Below, piece by piece: positions 46,451 through 56,715 of a DNA stretch of 64,000 nucleotides. How positions within the stretch are numbered: the first letter of the stretch is position 1; every line of letters begins with the position of its first letter. Source of the stretch: JAWKOK01 sp963698255 (GTDB lineage: Bacteria; Chloroflexota; Anaerolineae; Caldilineales; Caldilineaceae). Location: the NCBI GenBank assembly GCA_963698255.1, contig CAVOQD010000003.1, forward strand, positions 62,001 through 126,000, written 5' to 3'. A model generated the notes under the pieces. The model saw nothing but the letters and a program-made list of their open reading frames with translations, was not told the origin of the DNA and did no database searches. A program made the translations under genes and the position numbers.

Positions 46451-46480
46451 GAGGACGAGGACGAGAACGAGGACGAGAAC
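46451..46480 (+). repeat. Tandem hexamer repeat (five units)
   Basis: Five consecutive GAGGAC or GAGAAC hexamers lie upstream of dtd and end 17 bases before its ATG. No coding sense is evident. Confidence 0.85.
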
Positions 46481-46497
46481 GGAATTTCGGAGATGAT

Positions 46498-46951
46498 ATG
46501 CGTGTTGTGGTGCAGCGGGTGAGCGAAGCGAGCGTGACGGTGGATGGCCAGACTGTCGGGGCGATCGGACGTGGGTTCCTGCTGCTTGTGGGCGTGACCC
46601 ACGAGGATGGCGAGCCGGAGGCTGCCTATCTGGCGCGCAAGATCGCCGGTCTGCGCGTCTTTGAGGATGAGCGAGGGCAAGATGAACCTTGGTCTGGCAG
46701 ATGTGGGCGGCGCCGTGCTTGCGGTCAGCCAGTTCACGCTCTACGGCAATGTCCGCAAGGGACGACGACCCAGCTTCACAGACGCCGCACGCCCGGAGCA
46801 AGCCGAGCCGCTCTATCGGCGCTTCTGCCAACTGTTGGCCGCCGAAGGCATCCCCGTTGAACAGGGCGTTTTCCAAGCCGAAATGCAGGTGCGGTTGATC
46901 AACGATGGCCCGGTGACCTTGTGGTTGGATACAGATGCGTTGATGGGATGA
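46498..46951 (+). CDS. dtd: D-aminoacyl-tRNA deacylase (151 aa, frameshifted)
   Basis: Dtd hydrolyses D-amino acids wrongly attached to tRNA. The start is ATG 46498 with GGAG five bases upstream (MRVVVQRVSEASVTVDGQTV). The conserved motifs are VGAIGRGFLLLVGVTHEDGE, AVLAVSQFTLYGNVRKGRRP (the SQFTLY active-site motif with the following G-RP), and the C-terminal LINDGPVTLWLDTD, a version of the NxGPVT motif. Restoring CG in GAGCGAGGGC near 46672 rejoins the two frames to the usual family length of about 150 residues. Confidence 0.95.
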
Positions 46952-46956
46952 GAGTA

Positions 46957-46985
46957 TTGACACAAATGTTCGCCTTTTTTACAAT
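46957..46985 (+). promoter_or_regulatory. Near-consensus promoter with LexA-like half operator (polX)
   Basis: TTGACA (46957-46962), exactly 17 bases, then TACAAT (46980-46985). The sequence ACAAATGTTCG (46962-46972) is identical over 11 bases to the LexA-like box of the radical SAM gene but lacks the left GAAC half. Confidence 0.7.
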
Positions 46986-47062
46986 AACCACGTATCATTT
47001 CCGCCAACATGCTTGAACCATCTATCGACATTCACGGGGACATAATTCACGGGGACATTTTT

Positions 47063-48836
47063 GTGAGCAGCCAACAGTACACCAATCGTGACGTGGCCGA
47101 ACTGCTGGATGTCGTGGCGGCCCGCCTTCAGATCCTCAACGCCAATCGCTTTCGCATCATCGCCTTCCAGAATGCGGCCGAGTCAATTCGAGAGCTGGGC
47201 CGGGACATCAAAGGCATCTGGGAAGAGGGCGAGCTTCAGAGCATTCCCGGCGTCGGCAAGGGCATTGCGCTCGCCATTGCCGAGTTGCTGGAAACCGGCG
47301 AGGTCGCCGAGTTCGATGAACTGGCCGAGCAGGTGCCCGACGGCGTTGTGGCCATGTTGGGCGTGCCCGATCTGGGGCCGAAAAAGGCGGTGCGCGTCTG
47401 GCAGGAGTTGGGCGTCACCGATGTCGACCAGTTGCGCGAGGCGGCCGAGGCCGGCAAGATCCGCGTGCTCAAGGGCTTCGGGGCCAAGAGCGAGGAGAAG
47501 ATCCTGCGCGGCATCGAACTGCTGGCCCAGCGTGGCGATGAGCGCACGCCAATCGGCGAGGCGCGACCGCTGGCGCTTGCCTTGATTGACGGACTGTTGG
47601 AGGCTGTTCCGGCCGACGCCATCGATCGAATTTCCATCGCCGGCAGCATGCGTCGATGGCGTGAGACCATCGGCGATGTGGACATCCTCGCCGTCAGCCG
47701 CCGGCCGGCGACCGTCATGGCCGCATTTGTCGCCTTGCCCCAGGTCAGCCATATCTCCGGGCAGGGCGAGACCAAGAGCAGCGTCGTCCTCAACAGTGGC
47801 CTCCAGGTCGATCTGCGTGTGGTCGAGGCACGACACTGGGGCGCGGCGCTCCAGTATTTCACCGGCAGCAAGGAACACAATGTCCCGTTGCGCGAGTTGG
47901 CGCAGCGTCAGGGCTGGAGCCTCAACGAGTACGGACTGACGGCGACCGGCAAAGGCGAAGCGCCGGAGGGCGAGCAGCGCTTCTTCGATGAGGAGGCAGC
48001 GCTCTACGAGTTTCTGGGCCTGGCCTGGGTTCCGCCTGAACTGCGTGAAAACCGGGGCGAGATCGAGCGTGCCAAGATTCACGATCTGCCGGAACTGATC
48101 ACCATCGACGATATTCAGGGCGAACTGCATGGCCACAGCACGTGGAGCGACGGCAGCGCCTCCATCGAAGAGATGGCCGAGGCCGCGCGTGCCCGTGGCT
48201 ATCGTTATTGGTCGGTGGCCGATCACTCGATTGGTCTGGGTATCGTGCAGGGTGTGGATGGGCCGCAATTGTCGGCGCAGGCCGAGGAGATCGACGCGCT
48301 GAATCGCCGCTACGCCGAGCCAAGGCGTCGATTTTCGGCTGTTGCGCAGCGTCGAGGCCGAAGTATTGGCCGACGGCACGTTGGGCCTGCCGGACGAAAT
48401 TTTGTCGCAGCTTGATGTCGTTGTCGCCAGCATCCACAGCGGCCAACGGCAGGATCGGGAGACCATCACCGAGCGTTGTCTGAAGGTCGTCAACAATCCC
48501 CATGTCGACATTTTGGGCCATCCGACCGGTCGGCTGATCGGGCGGCGTCCGCCATCGGATCTGGACGTGGAACGCGTCTTGCTGGCCTGCGTCGCCACCG
48601 GCACCGTGGTCGAGATCAACGCCAATCCCAGCCGGCTCGATCTCAAAGATGTCTATGCCCGACGAGCCGTTGAACTTGGCTGCAAGATCGCCATCAACAG
48701 CGATGCCCACAGCACCGACGGCATGGACATTATGGAGTACGGCATCGCCACTGCCCGTCGCGGCTGGCTCACGGCTGAAGATGTCATCAACACGCGGCCG
48801 GTGGATGAGATGCTGAGTATGCTCAAGAACGGCTGA
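47063..48836 (+). CDS. polX: Family X DNA polymerase with PHP domain (591 aa, frameshifted)
   Basis: PolX fills short gaps in base-excision repair, and its PHP domain gives 3'-5' exonuclease or AP-endonuclease activity. The GTG at 47063 (VSSQQYTNRDVAELLDVVA) fits the family best; an in-frame ATG at 47009 would add 18 residues. N-terminal helix-hairpin-helix motifs (LQSIPGVGKGIALAIAELL), the palm GSMRRWRETIGDVDILAVS with catalytic aspartates, and the PHP domain (GELHGHSTWSDGSASIEEMA, SIHSGQRQDRE, DILGHPTGRL, INSDAHSTDGM) are present. The break near 48333 is solved by CG at CGTCGATTTT. Downstream spacing to the SH3 gene is 53 bases. Confidence 0.93.
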
Positions 48837-48889
48837 ACCACTGCAGATCACTGCAGATCTACGAATAGCGGAGCGCACCGAAACAGAAC

Positions 48890-49381
48890 ATGACCGAATC
48901 CCAGGAATCTTCCAACCCGTGGCTGCTGTGGCTGAGCGCGGCAGTTGTCGCCATGTTGATCGTTGTGCTGCTGCTGTTGGCCTTCATTTTTGCCAATGAC
49001 GCCGGTGACGACGATATGAAAGTTGCGTTGACGCCGATCAGCGGCGGTGTAGCGGCGCCGGCATCGCTTTCGGATTCCACCGATTCGGACGATACAGGAT
49101 CTGAAACGGACACCGCGTCCGCCTCCGAGTCTTTGGCCGTCGGCGTCAAAGTGACCAGCATCAGCCCAAATGGACGAGGAACCCGCCTCTACAGCGATGC
49201 CGACCCCGGCGCATTGGTCATGGACTTGTACAAGGATGGCGCTGCCTTTTTCATCCTGGAACCGAGCGACGATTACGCAGGCTATCCGGTCGTCAACGGC
49301 GATGCCAATTGGTATCGGGTACGTACGTCGGACGGTCTGGTTGGTTGGGTTGTGGCCGAGCAAGTGGTTCCGATAGAGTAG
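48890..49381 (+). CDS. Membrane-anchored SH3-domain protein (163 aa)
   Basis: The start is ATG 48890 (MTESQESSNPWLLWLSAAVV). One N-terminal membrane helix (WLLWLSAAVVAMLIVVLLLL), an acidic Ser/Asp/Thr linker (SDSTDSDDTGSETDTASASE) and then a bacterial SH3-like fold of about 75 residues (RGTRLYSDADPGALVMDLYK, NWYRVRTSDGLVGWVVAEQV) are seen. Such domains usually bind cell-wall peptides or serve as extracytoplasmic adaptors. Its stop is next to the ligA start, which is probably chance co-transcription and not a shared function. Confidence 0.8.
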   Translation: MTESQESSNPWLLWLSAAVVAMLIVVLLLLAFIFANDAGDDDMKVALTPISGGVAAPASLSDSTDSDDTGSETDTASASESLAVGVKVTSISPNGRGTRLYSDADPGALVMDLYKDGAAFFILEPSDDYAGYPVVNGDANWYRVRTSDGLVGWVVAEQVVPIE

Positions 49382-49387
49382 GTGAGC

Positions 49388-51486
49388 ATGATGGCTGAAG
49401 AGAAGTCTGAATCGACCCAAGCAAGCGAAAGTCAGGCTGACGAAACTGCGTTGGCCAGAGTGCAGCAGCTCCGCGATGTTGTGCGCTATCACCAGCAACG
49501 CTACTACATCGATGATGCGCCGGAGATCAGCGATCAGGAATTTGATGCGCTCTTCGGTGAACTCCAGTCATTGGAAGAGGCATACCCCGACCTGCGCAGC
49601 GACGATAGCCCGACCGTGCGCGTGGGCGGCGTGGTGGCCGACCGGTTCGAGAAGACGCGCCATCCGGCGCCGATGCTCAGCCTGGCCAATGCGTTCGATG
49701 ACGAAACACTCTACGCCTGGCGCGACCGGCTCAAACGGCTGCTGCCCGAGGACGAAGAGGCGCAGCTTGGCCTACGTCGTTGAGCCGAAGTTCGATGGAC
49801 TGACTGTGGTTCTGCACTACGTCGATGGTCGCTTCACGCTGGGCGCAACGCGTGGCGACGGCGAGTTTGGCGAAGTGATCACCAACAACCTGCGTACCGT
49901 TCGTCGGTTGCCGTTGCAGATCCCGGCGACGCCCAGAGACGGTCTTTCGGCTCCATCTCGATTGGTTGTGCGCGGCGAAGCCTATGTGGACAAGGCCGCT
50001 TTCGAGACGTTCAACCTGCGCCAAGCTGAGGCCGGCGAGCGGACCTACGCCAACCCACGCAACTTCGCTGCCGGCAGTCTGCGCCAACTGGACAGCGGCG
50101 TGACGGCCCAGCGCCCCATCAAGATCTGGGTCTACCAGATTCTAGTTCTGGAAGGCATAGCAGATGCCCCGACTACCCATTTCGCCAGTCTCGAATACTT
50201 GAGGACGCTCGGCCTACCGGTCTGTGACAATGTGCAATGCTACAGCGACGCTGAGTTCGACGCCTTGGTTGGGCGAGTTCAGTCCTTTGGCGACACGCGT
50301 GACGATCTTGCCCTACGAAGTCGACGGCGTGGTCATCAAGGTCGACTCGCTGGCCCAACACGATCTGCTGGGCTTCACCGGCAAGGATCCGCGCTGGGCC
50401 ATTGCGCGTAAGTTCGCCGGCGAAGAGGCCATCACCCGCCTGACCGACATCGTCGTCAACGTGGGGCGCACCGGCGCGATCACGCCCAACGCCGTGTTGG
50501 AGCCGGTCGAGATCGGCGGCGTGATCGTCAGCAGCGCGACGCTGCACAACGAAGACTACATCGCTGATCTGGACATTCGCATCGGCGATCAGGTGGTGGT
50601 CAAGCGGGCCGGCGAGGTGATCCCCAAGGTGATCCGACCGTTGACCGAACTGCGTGACGGCAGCGAGCAGCCTTGGACCATGCCCGAACGCTGCCCCGTC
50701 TGCGGCGAGCCGCTGGTGCGTCCGCCGGGCGAGGTCGCCACCTACTGCATCAACAACGCTTGTCCGGCTCAACTGGTGCGTGCGGTCGACTATTTTGTCT
50801 CGCGCGGGGCCATGGATATCGAGGGCTTCGGCTTCAAACAGGCTGAGCTATTTGTTGAACAAGGCTACATCAAGGATCTGGCCGACGTCTACAATTTGCC
50901 CTGGGACGAGATCCTTGCCTTGGACGGCTACGGCGAGAAACGTGTGGAGAATCTGCGCGCCGGCGTTGAGGCCAGCAAGGACCGCCCGGTTGCCCGGCTG
51001 CTGGTCGGTCTGGGCATTCGTTTCGTCGGCGGCGGCGTGGCCGATATTCTCATGCAACGCTTCGCCAGCCTGGACGAGTTGATGGCCGCCACCGTCGAGG
51101 ATCTGAACGAGATCGACGGCATCGGTCCCAAGATTGCCGAGAGCGTGGTCGAGTGGTTCTCGCTGGAACCCAATCGGGCGCTGGTGCAAGAGTTTACGGA
51201 GGCCGGCGTTCGGGTTGCCGAGCAACGAATTGCCACTGAAGCGCCGGCCGAAGAACTGCCGTTTGCAGGCAAAGTCTTCGTCGTCACCGGCACGTTGCCG
51301 ACCATGAGCCGGGACGATGCCAAGCAATTCATCCAATCTTTTGGCGGCAAGGTTACGGGCAGCGTCAGCGGCAAGACTGACTATCTGGTCGCCGGCGAAA
51401 AGGCCGGCAGCAAGCTGACCAAGGCGCAAGAACTCGACGTCACGATCTTGAGCGAGGAGCAGTTACGCGAACTGGCCGGCGAGTGA
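49388..51486 (+). CDS. ligA: NAD-dependent DNA ligase (about 700 aa, frameshifted)
   Basis: LigA seals nicks in replication and repair using NAD. The start is ATG 49388 or 49391 (MAEEKSESTQASESQADETA). It shows domain Ia (RYYIDDAPEISDQEFDALFG), the adenylation site VVEPKFDGLTVVL with the AMP-accepting Lys in KFDG, VVRGEAYVDKAAFETFN, LPYEVDGVVIKVD, the OB domain, the four-Cys zinc finger (CPVCGEPLVRPPGEVATYC and INNACPAQ), HhH repeats and a C-terminal BRCT (GKVFVVTGTLPTMSRDDAKQ). Breaks near 49770 and 50315 are each solved by one GC or CG pair, giving exactly 700 codons. This is essential, so the breaks must be errors. Confidence 0.95.
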
Positions 51487-51864
51487 TCTCGCTTGTAGCG
51501 CGACATTATTTATGTTCAGTAGTTCGCGATTTGTCATTCTGAGCGGGTCGATCTGGAGCCTTCACTCTGGCACAGCACTAGCGAAGAATCTCGGTTTTTC
51601 TCCAAATCGTGAACTACTGATGTTGCAGTGCCGTCCACGGTATGAGGCGGTGTGCTACGGCATAAATTGCGTATCACCTCAATAAAGCGTGGAACGTGCG
51701 ACGCACTGACCAGAAACACGCTGGTTAGCCCAAATGCATGTGATCAGTGCGTCGCACGCGGCCTCGAAATAAGGTACTAAATTACGACATAAATCACGGC
51801 ATAAATGTCGTGCTACAGTCTCCCCAATCTCCAATCTCTCCCATCACGGAAGGCCAAAACTACC
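51487..51864. other. 378-bp gap filled by composite inverted repeats
   Basis: No gene is seen. An outer family-A pair (51491-51515 and 51798-51818) encloses two further pairs: CAGTAGTTCGCGATTTG (near 51519) with CAAATCGTGAACTACTG (near 51604), and the perfect 15-bp CGTGCGACGCACTGA (51695-51709) with its complement at 51744-51758. The first inner pair includes a GTCATTCTGAGCG...GAAGAATCTC segment. Confidence 0.75.
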
Positions 51865-53178
51865 ATGTTCACCAATCCTGCACCACTGGCTGAGACTGTC
51901 GATTCATTGCGTCGGGGACAGCATAGCCTGTCGCTCTATATCGAGCAGACCTGTCTGCGCATCGACCGCGTCGAACCGCATGTTGAGGCTTTGCTGCCGG
52001 AGCCGGGCCGCAAGAAGCGCTTGACCCAGGAGGGCCATGCCTTGCGCGACCGTTATCCGATGCCCGCAGATCGTCCGCCGCTCTACGGCTGCCTGGTCGG
52101 CGTCAAGGATATTTTCCACGTCGACGGCTTCACAACCAGCGCCGGAACCGCGGTGCCGCCGGAGTTGTTCGCCGGTCCCGAAGCCGCGTCAGTCGCGTTG
52201 CTGCGCGAGGCCGGCGCGCTGATTCTGGGCAAGACAGTCACCACCGAGTTCGCCTACTTCGAGCCGGGTCCGACGCGCAACCCCCACGATCTGCTGCACA
52301 CGCCCGGCGGCTCCAGCAGCGGCTCGGCCGCCGCGGTTGCGGCCGGCCTTTGCCCGTTGGCGCTGGGCACCCAGACCATCGGCTCCGTGATCCGTCCGGC
52401 GGCATTCTGCGGCATCATCGGCTTCAAGCCCAGCTACGACCGCATTCCCATCGGCCGGTCTGGTCTACTTCTCGCACACGTTCGACCACGTCGGCCTCTT
52501 CACCCAGGACATCGACGGCATGATCCTGGCCTCGTCGGTGCTCTGTGCGGATTGGCAAGGCGTCGAGCAGCCGGATCGCCTGCCTGTGCTCGGCGTGCCG
52601 GACGGCCCCTACATGGAGCAGACTGAGCTGGAGGCGTTGGGCGCCTTCGAACATCAGCTCGAAGGGCTGAGAGCGCAGGGCGTTGAGATCCGGCGGGTGC
52701 CTACGCTCGACGATATCATCGAACTCAATCAACTGCACCGGCGGCTGGCCTTTGCCGAGTTCGCCCAGGAGCACGCCGAGATCTATCCCAAGCACGCCGA
52801 TCTCTATCGGCCACGAACTCGGGAGATCATCGAACTGGGCCAGACCGTTAGCGAGGCCGAGATGGAAACAACCCGGGCCAACTGCGCGATCCTGCGTCGC
52901 CGGCTGGAAAACCAGATGGCTGATGCCGGCATCGATCTCTGGATCTGTCCGCCCGCGCCCGGGCCCGGCGCCCAGAGGGCATCGAAGCCACCGGCGACCC
53001 CAACATGAACCTGCCCTGGACCCACGCCGGCATGCCGGCGATCACGCTGCCGTCGGGGCGCTCAGAGATGGGTCTGCCGCTGGGTCTGCAATTGGTCGGC
53101 CGTTTTGGCCAGGATGAGGCTTTGCTCGCCCATGCCAAGCAGATCGCTGAACTGCTCGGCGATCCGTTGCTGGAGTAG
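51865..53178 (+). CDS. Amidase, amidase-signature family (about 438 aa, frameshifted)
   Basis: The start is ATG 51865 (MFTNPAPLAETVDSLRRGQH). The catalytic triad is readable: Lys in GCLVGVKDIFHVDGF, the cis-Ser in HTPGGSSSGSAAAVAAGL and the Ser nucleophile in LGTQTIGSVIRPAAFCGIIG. After a break near 52460 (CG at GGCCGGTCTG) it continues GLVYFSHTFDHVGLFTQDID, and after a second break near 52985, which I could not assign, it ends with MPAITLPSGRSEMGLPLGLQ and LVGRFGQDEALLAHAKQIA. It hydrolyses an amide or carbamoyl bond; the substrate is unknown. The ABC importer that follows may deliver it, which is inference from proximity. Confidence 0.85.
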
Positions 53179-53255
53179 AATCTACGATGTGACCTACGAT
53201 CTGTATCGATATTGACGCCGGCGTGTACTAGCAGGCTATTGGAATGACCAAGAAA

Positions 53256-53443
53256 TCGACCGCGGATGCGGCGGATTAGCGCGGAAACAGCCTGATTTTT
53301 CTGATAGTATGAGTCCACTGCAAGAACCACGAATTTCACAAATTGCACGAATATCCTCAGTGGTGCAATTCGTGAAATTCGTGGTCGCTTGCAGCAGAGT
53401 CATCGGTATTTATCAGCCAAATCTGCCTAATCCGCGGTCTATC
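53256..53443. repeat. Nested inverted repeats (family B outer, AATTCGTG pair inside)
   Basis: The outer arms TCGACCGCGGATGCGGCGGA (from 53256) and TAATCCGCGGTC (ends about 53441) are family B. Between them a different, longer pair occurs: GCAAGAACCACGAATTTCAC (53320-53348 arm) and the complementary arm 53363-53392. The rest of the gap 53179-53607 has no gene. Confidence 0.8.
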
Positions 53444-53607
53444 GGCACTTCTCATTTGTTGACCTTCAGAACGGCGCTATACGTGGCCCGCCTCACGTTC
53501 TTGGCATTACCGAGTTTTGCGCTACAATGAACCGGCAACCGCGTTAACCTCAACCCCTGGGGCAGTTGATTTTCGGAAAACAGAATTCTTCTCAACAAGG
53601 AGGCAGT

Positions 53608-54706
53608 ATGCGCATCCGTTCTTTCCTATTGGCCATTGGCCTGATGGCGATGCTCGTTTTCGGCGCGTGTGTGGCGCCTGTGGCGCCGGCAGATGGCGGC
53701 GAAGCAACACCGGCAGCCGAAGAAGAGGCCGCAGCCGATTCCGGCGAGCCGACCGAGTTGGTGGTATCGACCTGGGGCTTCAATCAGGATCTGATCGACA
53801 AGAACCTGACCATACCCTTCGAAGAAGCCAACAACGTCAAGATTGTCTACGAGACCGGCAACAACTCAGAGCGGCTGACCAAGCTCATCGCCCGCAAGGA
53901 CAACCCCAATGTCGACGTCGTGCACTTCGCCGGCGCTTTCACCGAGCGTGCCCAGCAGGAGGGCGTGCTCCAGGCCGTCGATCCGAGTTTGCTGAGCAAC
54001 TACGACGAGCTATACGACTGGGCCAAGGATCCCATCGGTGAAGATTCGGGCATCGGCTACGCCATCAGCGGCTATCTGCTCGCCTACCGCACCGACAAGA
54101 TGCGACGCTCCGACCTCCTGGGCCGATCTGCTCAACGAGGATCTCAAGGGCTATGTGACCGTGCCCGGACTGGCCACCACCAACGGCCCGGCGACCATCG
54201 TCATGCTGGCCGAGGCGCTGGGCGGCGACATCGACAACACCGATGTGGCCTGGGAAGCGCTGCCCCAGCTTGCCGACCAGCTTGTGACCACCTACCAGCG
54301 TAGCTCCGAGTTGACACAGCTTGTTCAGCAGGAAGAGGTTTGGCTGGCTCCCTTCTCCAGCTTTGCCATCGGCAATCTGCTTGAGACCGGCCTGCCCATT
54401 GCCCAGGCCTTCCCGGAGGAAGGCATTCCGGCCGCGCCCAGCGTGGTGAGCATCGTCGCCGGCTCGGAGAAGGCCGACCTGGCCCACAAGTACATCGACT
54501 TCCTCATCTCCAACGAGGTCCAGACCGCCATGGCCATGGATCTGGTCGACTCACCGACCAACACAACGGTCGAGGTGCCCGAGGAAGTCGGCGCCCTCCT
54601 GACCTACGGCGACATGGTCGACTCCCTCATCTTCCTGGACCAGGCCAAGCTCAACGCCAACCAGGAAGAGTGGTTGGAGAAGTGGAATGAGGTGATGTTG
54701 CAGTAG
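53608..54706 (+). CDS. ABC transporter substrate-binding lipoprotein, PotD/AfuA-like (about 366 aa, frameshifted)
   Basis: The start is ATG 53608 with AAGGAGG eight bases upstream (MRIRSFLLAIGLMAMLVFGA). The lipobox VFGAC predicts lipid anchoring. An Ala/Glu linker precedes a type II periplasmic-binding fold: LVVSTWGFNQDLIDKNLTIP, FEEANNVKIVYETGNNSERL, DVVHFAGAFTERAQQEGVLQ, then PTSWADLLNEDLKGYVTVPG and SEKADLAHKYIDFLISNEVQ. Such proteins bind polyamines, ferric ions, thiamine or phosphonates, and the ligand cannot be told from sequence. The break near 54098 is solved by CG at ATGCGACGCT. It heads a four-gene importer operon. Confidence 0.88.
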
Positions 54707-54716
54707 GTGTGCTGCG

Positions 54717-54850
54717 TAAAACGTACTGCGTAAGGTCTTCGAGACGGTTGGTTTCACGGTATTGGTTTCAGTCTGAGATTCCAAAGCGATACCAATATCG
54801 TGAAGCATTCCTCTGGAGAAACCTTACGCAGTACTTAATTACGCAGTACG
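54717..54850. repeat. Double inverted repeat between importer genes
   Basis: The outer arms ACGTACTGCGTAAGGT (54721-54736) and ACCTTACGCAGTAC (54821-54834), with an extra ACGCAGTACG unit at 54841-54850, enclose an inner pair TTCACGGTATTGGT (54753-54766) and ACCAATATCGTGAA (54791-54804). Confidence 0.85.
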
Positions 54851-54887
54851 ATCCTTTTCCTCCCCCAACCACAGGACACCCGTCCCC

Positions 54888-55718
54888 ATGCGCCAAATCG
54901 GCCAATCTCGGATCATCACCATTCTGGTACTGCCGGCGTTGCTTTTTCTCGTCATGTTTTTTGTCGTGCCCATCGTCTTTTTGTTGGGCATGAGTTTTTT
55001 CGGCGAAGATGGCAGTTTCACATTGGCCGGCTACGTGGAATTCTTCAGCAACAGTAATTCTCTGACCATCTATTGGCGCACTCTGCGCATCGGCGTCATT
55101 GTTACCGTCTTGGCGACGCTCTTTGCCTATCCAGGCTCCTATCTTCTGGCCCGGATGCCGGGCGGCAGGCGCTCGTTGCTTATCTCGTTGATGATCCTGC
55201 CGTTGATGACCAACCCTGTGGCGCGCACCTATGCCTGGCTGATCATTTTGGGGCGATTCGGCATCGTCAACAAGACGTTGATGGGGCTGGGGTTGACTGA
55301 GGAACCCATTCGTCTGCTCTTCACGGAGGGCGCGATTATCATCGGTCTGTTGCAGCTCTTCTTGCCGCTGATGGTGCTCTCATTGGTGGGTTCGCTGGAG
55401 AACATCCCTGATGATGTCATTGAGGCGGCACGTAGCCTCGGCGCCGGCGGCGTTACAACCTTCTTTCGCGTGGTCGTGCCGCTCTCTGCCGACGGCCTGG
55501 TGTTGGGCGCCACGCTCGTCTTCACCGGCTCTATCACCGCCTTCGTCACGCCGGCCATTCTGGGTGGTAGCCGCATTCTGTTGATGGCGACGTTGCTCCG
55601 GCAGGAGGCGATGGTGGCCATTGACTGGCAGGGAGCGACCGTGGTAGCCGGCATTATGTTGGCGACTGCGCTGGGCATCAATCTGCTGCTGCGCGCTTTT
55701 CGTCCAAAGACAGTCTGA
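54888..55718 (+). CDS. ABC transporter permease 1, PotB-like (276 aa)
   Basis: An intact ORF starts at ATG 54888 (MRQIGQSRIITILVLPALLF). Six membrane spans are visible, beginning IITILVLPALLFLVMFFVVP and including TLRIGVIVTVLATLFAYPGS and GAIIIGLLQLFLPLMVLSLV. The EAA coupling loop reads DDVIEAARSLGAGGVTTFFR, the contact site for the ATPase. The order binding protein, PotB-like, PotC-like, PotA-like is standard for this importer class. Confidence 0.92.
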   Translation: MRQIGQSRIITILVLPALLFLVMFFVVPIVFLLGMSFFGEDGSFTLAGYVEFFSNSNSLTIYWRTLRIGVIVTVLATLFAYPGSYLLARMPGGRRSLLISLMILPLMTNPVARTYAWLIILGRFGIVNKTLMGLGLTEEPIRLLFTEGAIIIGLLQLFLPLMVLSLVGSLENIPDDVIEAARSLGAGGVTTFFRVVVPLSADGLVLGATLVFTGSITAFVTPAILGGSRILLMATLLRQEAMVAIDWQGATVVAGIMLATALGINLLLRAFRPKTV

Positions 55719-55726
55719 ACAGTTAT

Positions 55727-55858
55727 TTGCCACAGATGAACGCAGATTGTGCTCAGATGGGACACGGATAGATCTCAATTGATGCCTTCATCGCCAGATG
55801 CTTCACACAGATATCTGTGTCCTATCCTGTATTCATCTGGGTTCATCTGTGGCAAATT
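55727..55858. repeat. Inverted repeat, family C (copy C3)
   Basis: TTTGCCACAGATGAACGCAG (55729) pairs with GGTTCATCTGTGGCAAA (ending near 55857), with internal ACACGGATA and TATCTGTGT pairs. It lies between the two permease genes. Confidence 0.85.
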
Positions 55859-55881
55859 CCTTACTTACACGGAAGCATTTC

Positions 55882-56666
55882 ATGCGTGAATCTCGCTGGC
55901 TGACAGTGGCACTGGTCCTGCTCTATATTTTCCTGTTGGGACCGTTCCTTGTCATCTTTATCGCCGCCTTTGGCGCAGACAGCACCTTGGCCTTTCCGCC
56001 GCGGGGCGGTTTCACGCTGTACTGGTTTTACAATGTCTTCAATACGAGCCAGTTTGTCAGCAGCTTCTGGATCAGCCTGGGCATTGCGCTGATGGCCACC
56101 GGTATCGCACTGGTTCTGGGCATTCCCGTCGCCTATGCGCTGGTGAACTTTCGCTTCCCAGGACAGGGGCTGCTGGAGACTGATCTTCTCGTCGCCGGTC
56201 CTGGTGCCGGGGTTGGTCATCGGCTTTGCCATGCTGCGGTTTTTCGTGTTATTGGGCGATTTTGATGTGCTGCTCGGCCTGTTGATCGGCCACATTGCCA
56301 TCCTCTTTCCCTACAGCGTACGCGTTGTCTCTGCCAGCCTGCGCAACCTTGATCCCGGTGTTGAGGAGGCGGCCATCAGTTTGGGGGCCAGCCGTCTGCG
56401 CGGCTTTTTGCTGGTGGTGTTGCCCAATGTGCGCGCCGGTGTGGCCGCAGCCTTCATCCTGGCCTTCATCACATCGTTCAACAACGTGCCGGTCTCACTC
56501 TTCCTGACCGGGTCCCGGCGTGACTACATTGCCTATCTCCATGCTTGTCTACATGGAGTACTACTACGACCCGACCATCGCTGCACTCTCGACGCTGCTG
56601 ATCATATTCTCTATTGTGTTAGTGCAAGGAGCGGAGCGGTTGCTTGGCCTGTCAAGATTCGTGTAG
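55882..56666 (+). CDS. ABC transporter permease 2, PotC-like (about 262 aa, frameshifted)
   Basis: The start is ATG 55882 (MRESRWLTVALVLLYIFLLG). The spans include LTVALVLLYIFLLGPFLVIF, WISLGIALMATGIALVLGIP, and after a break near 56182, FSSPVLVPGLVIGFAMLRFF. The EAA loop reads PGVEEAAISLGASRLRGFLL. A second break near 56540 precedes MEYYYDPTIAALSTLLIIFS and a last span. The first break is solved by restoring CG to give GCGATCTT, the same context as one ligA break. The second is not resolved. Confidence 0.87.
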
Positions 56667-56715
56667 CCCAATCCCGAATCCCTAATCCCAGATCACCAAT
56701 CACCGACGGCAAACC

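Noticed and set aside
47183..48646. Minus-strand ORF of 487 codons over polX
   Set aside because: It is antisense to a well-conserved PolX with recognisable active-site motifs.
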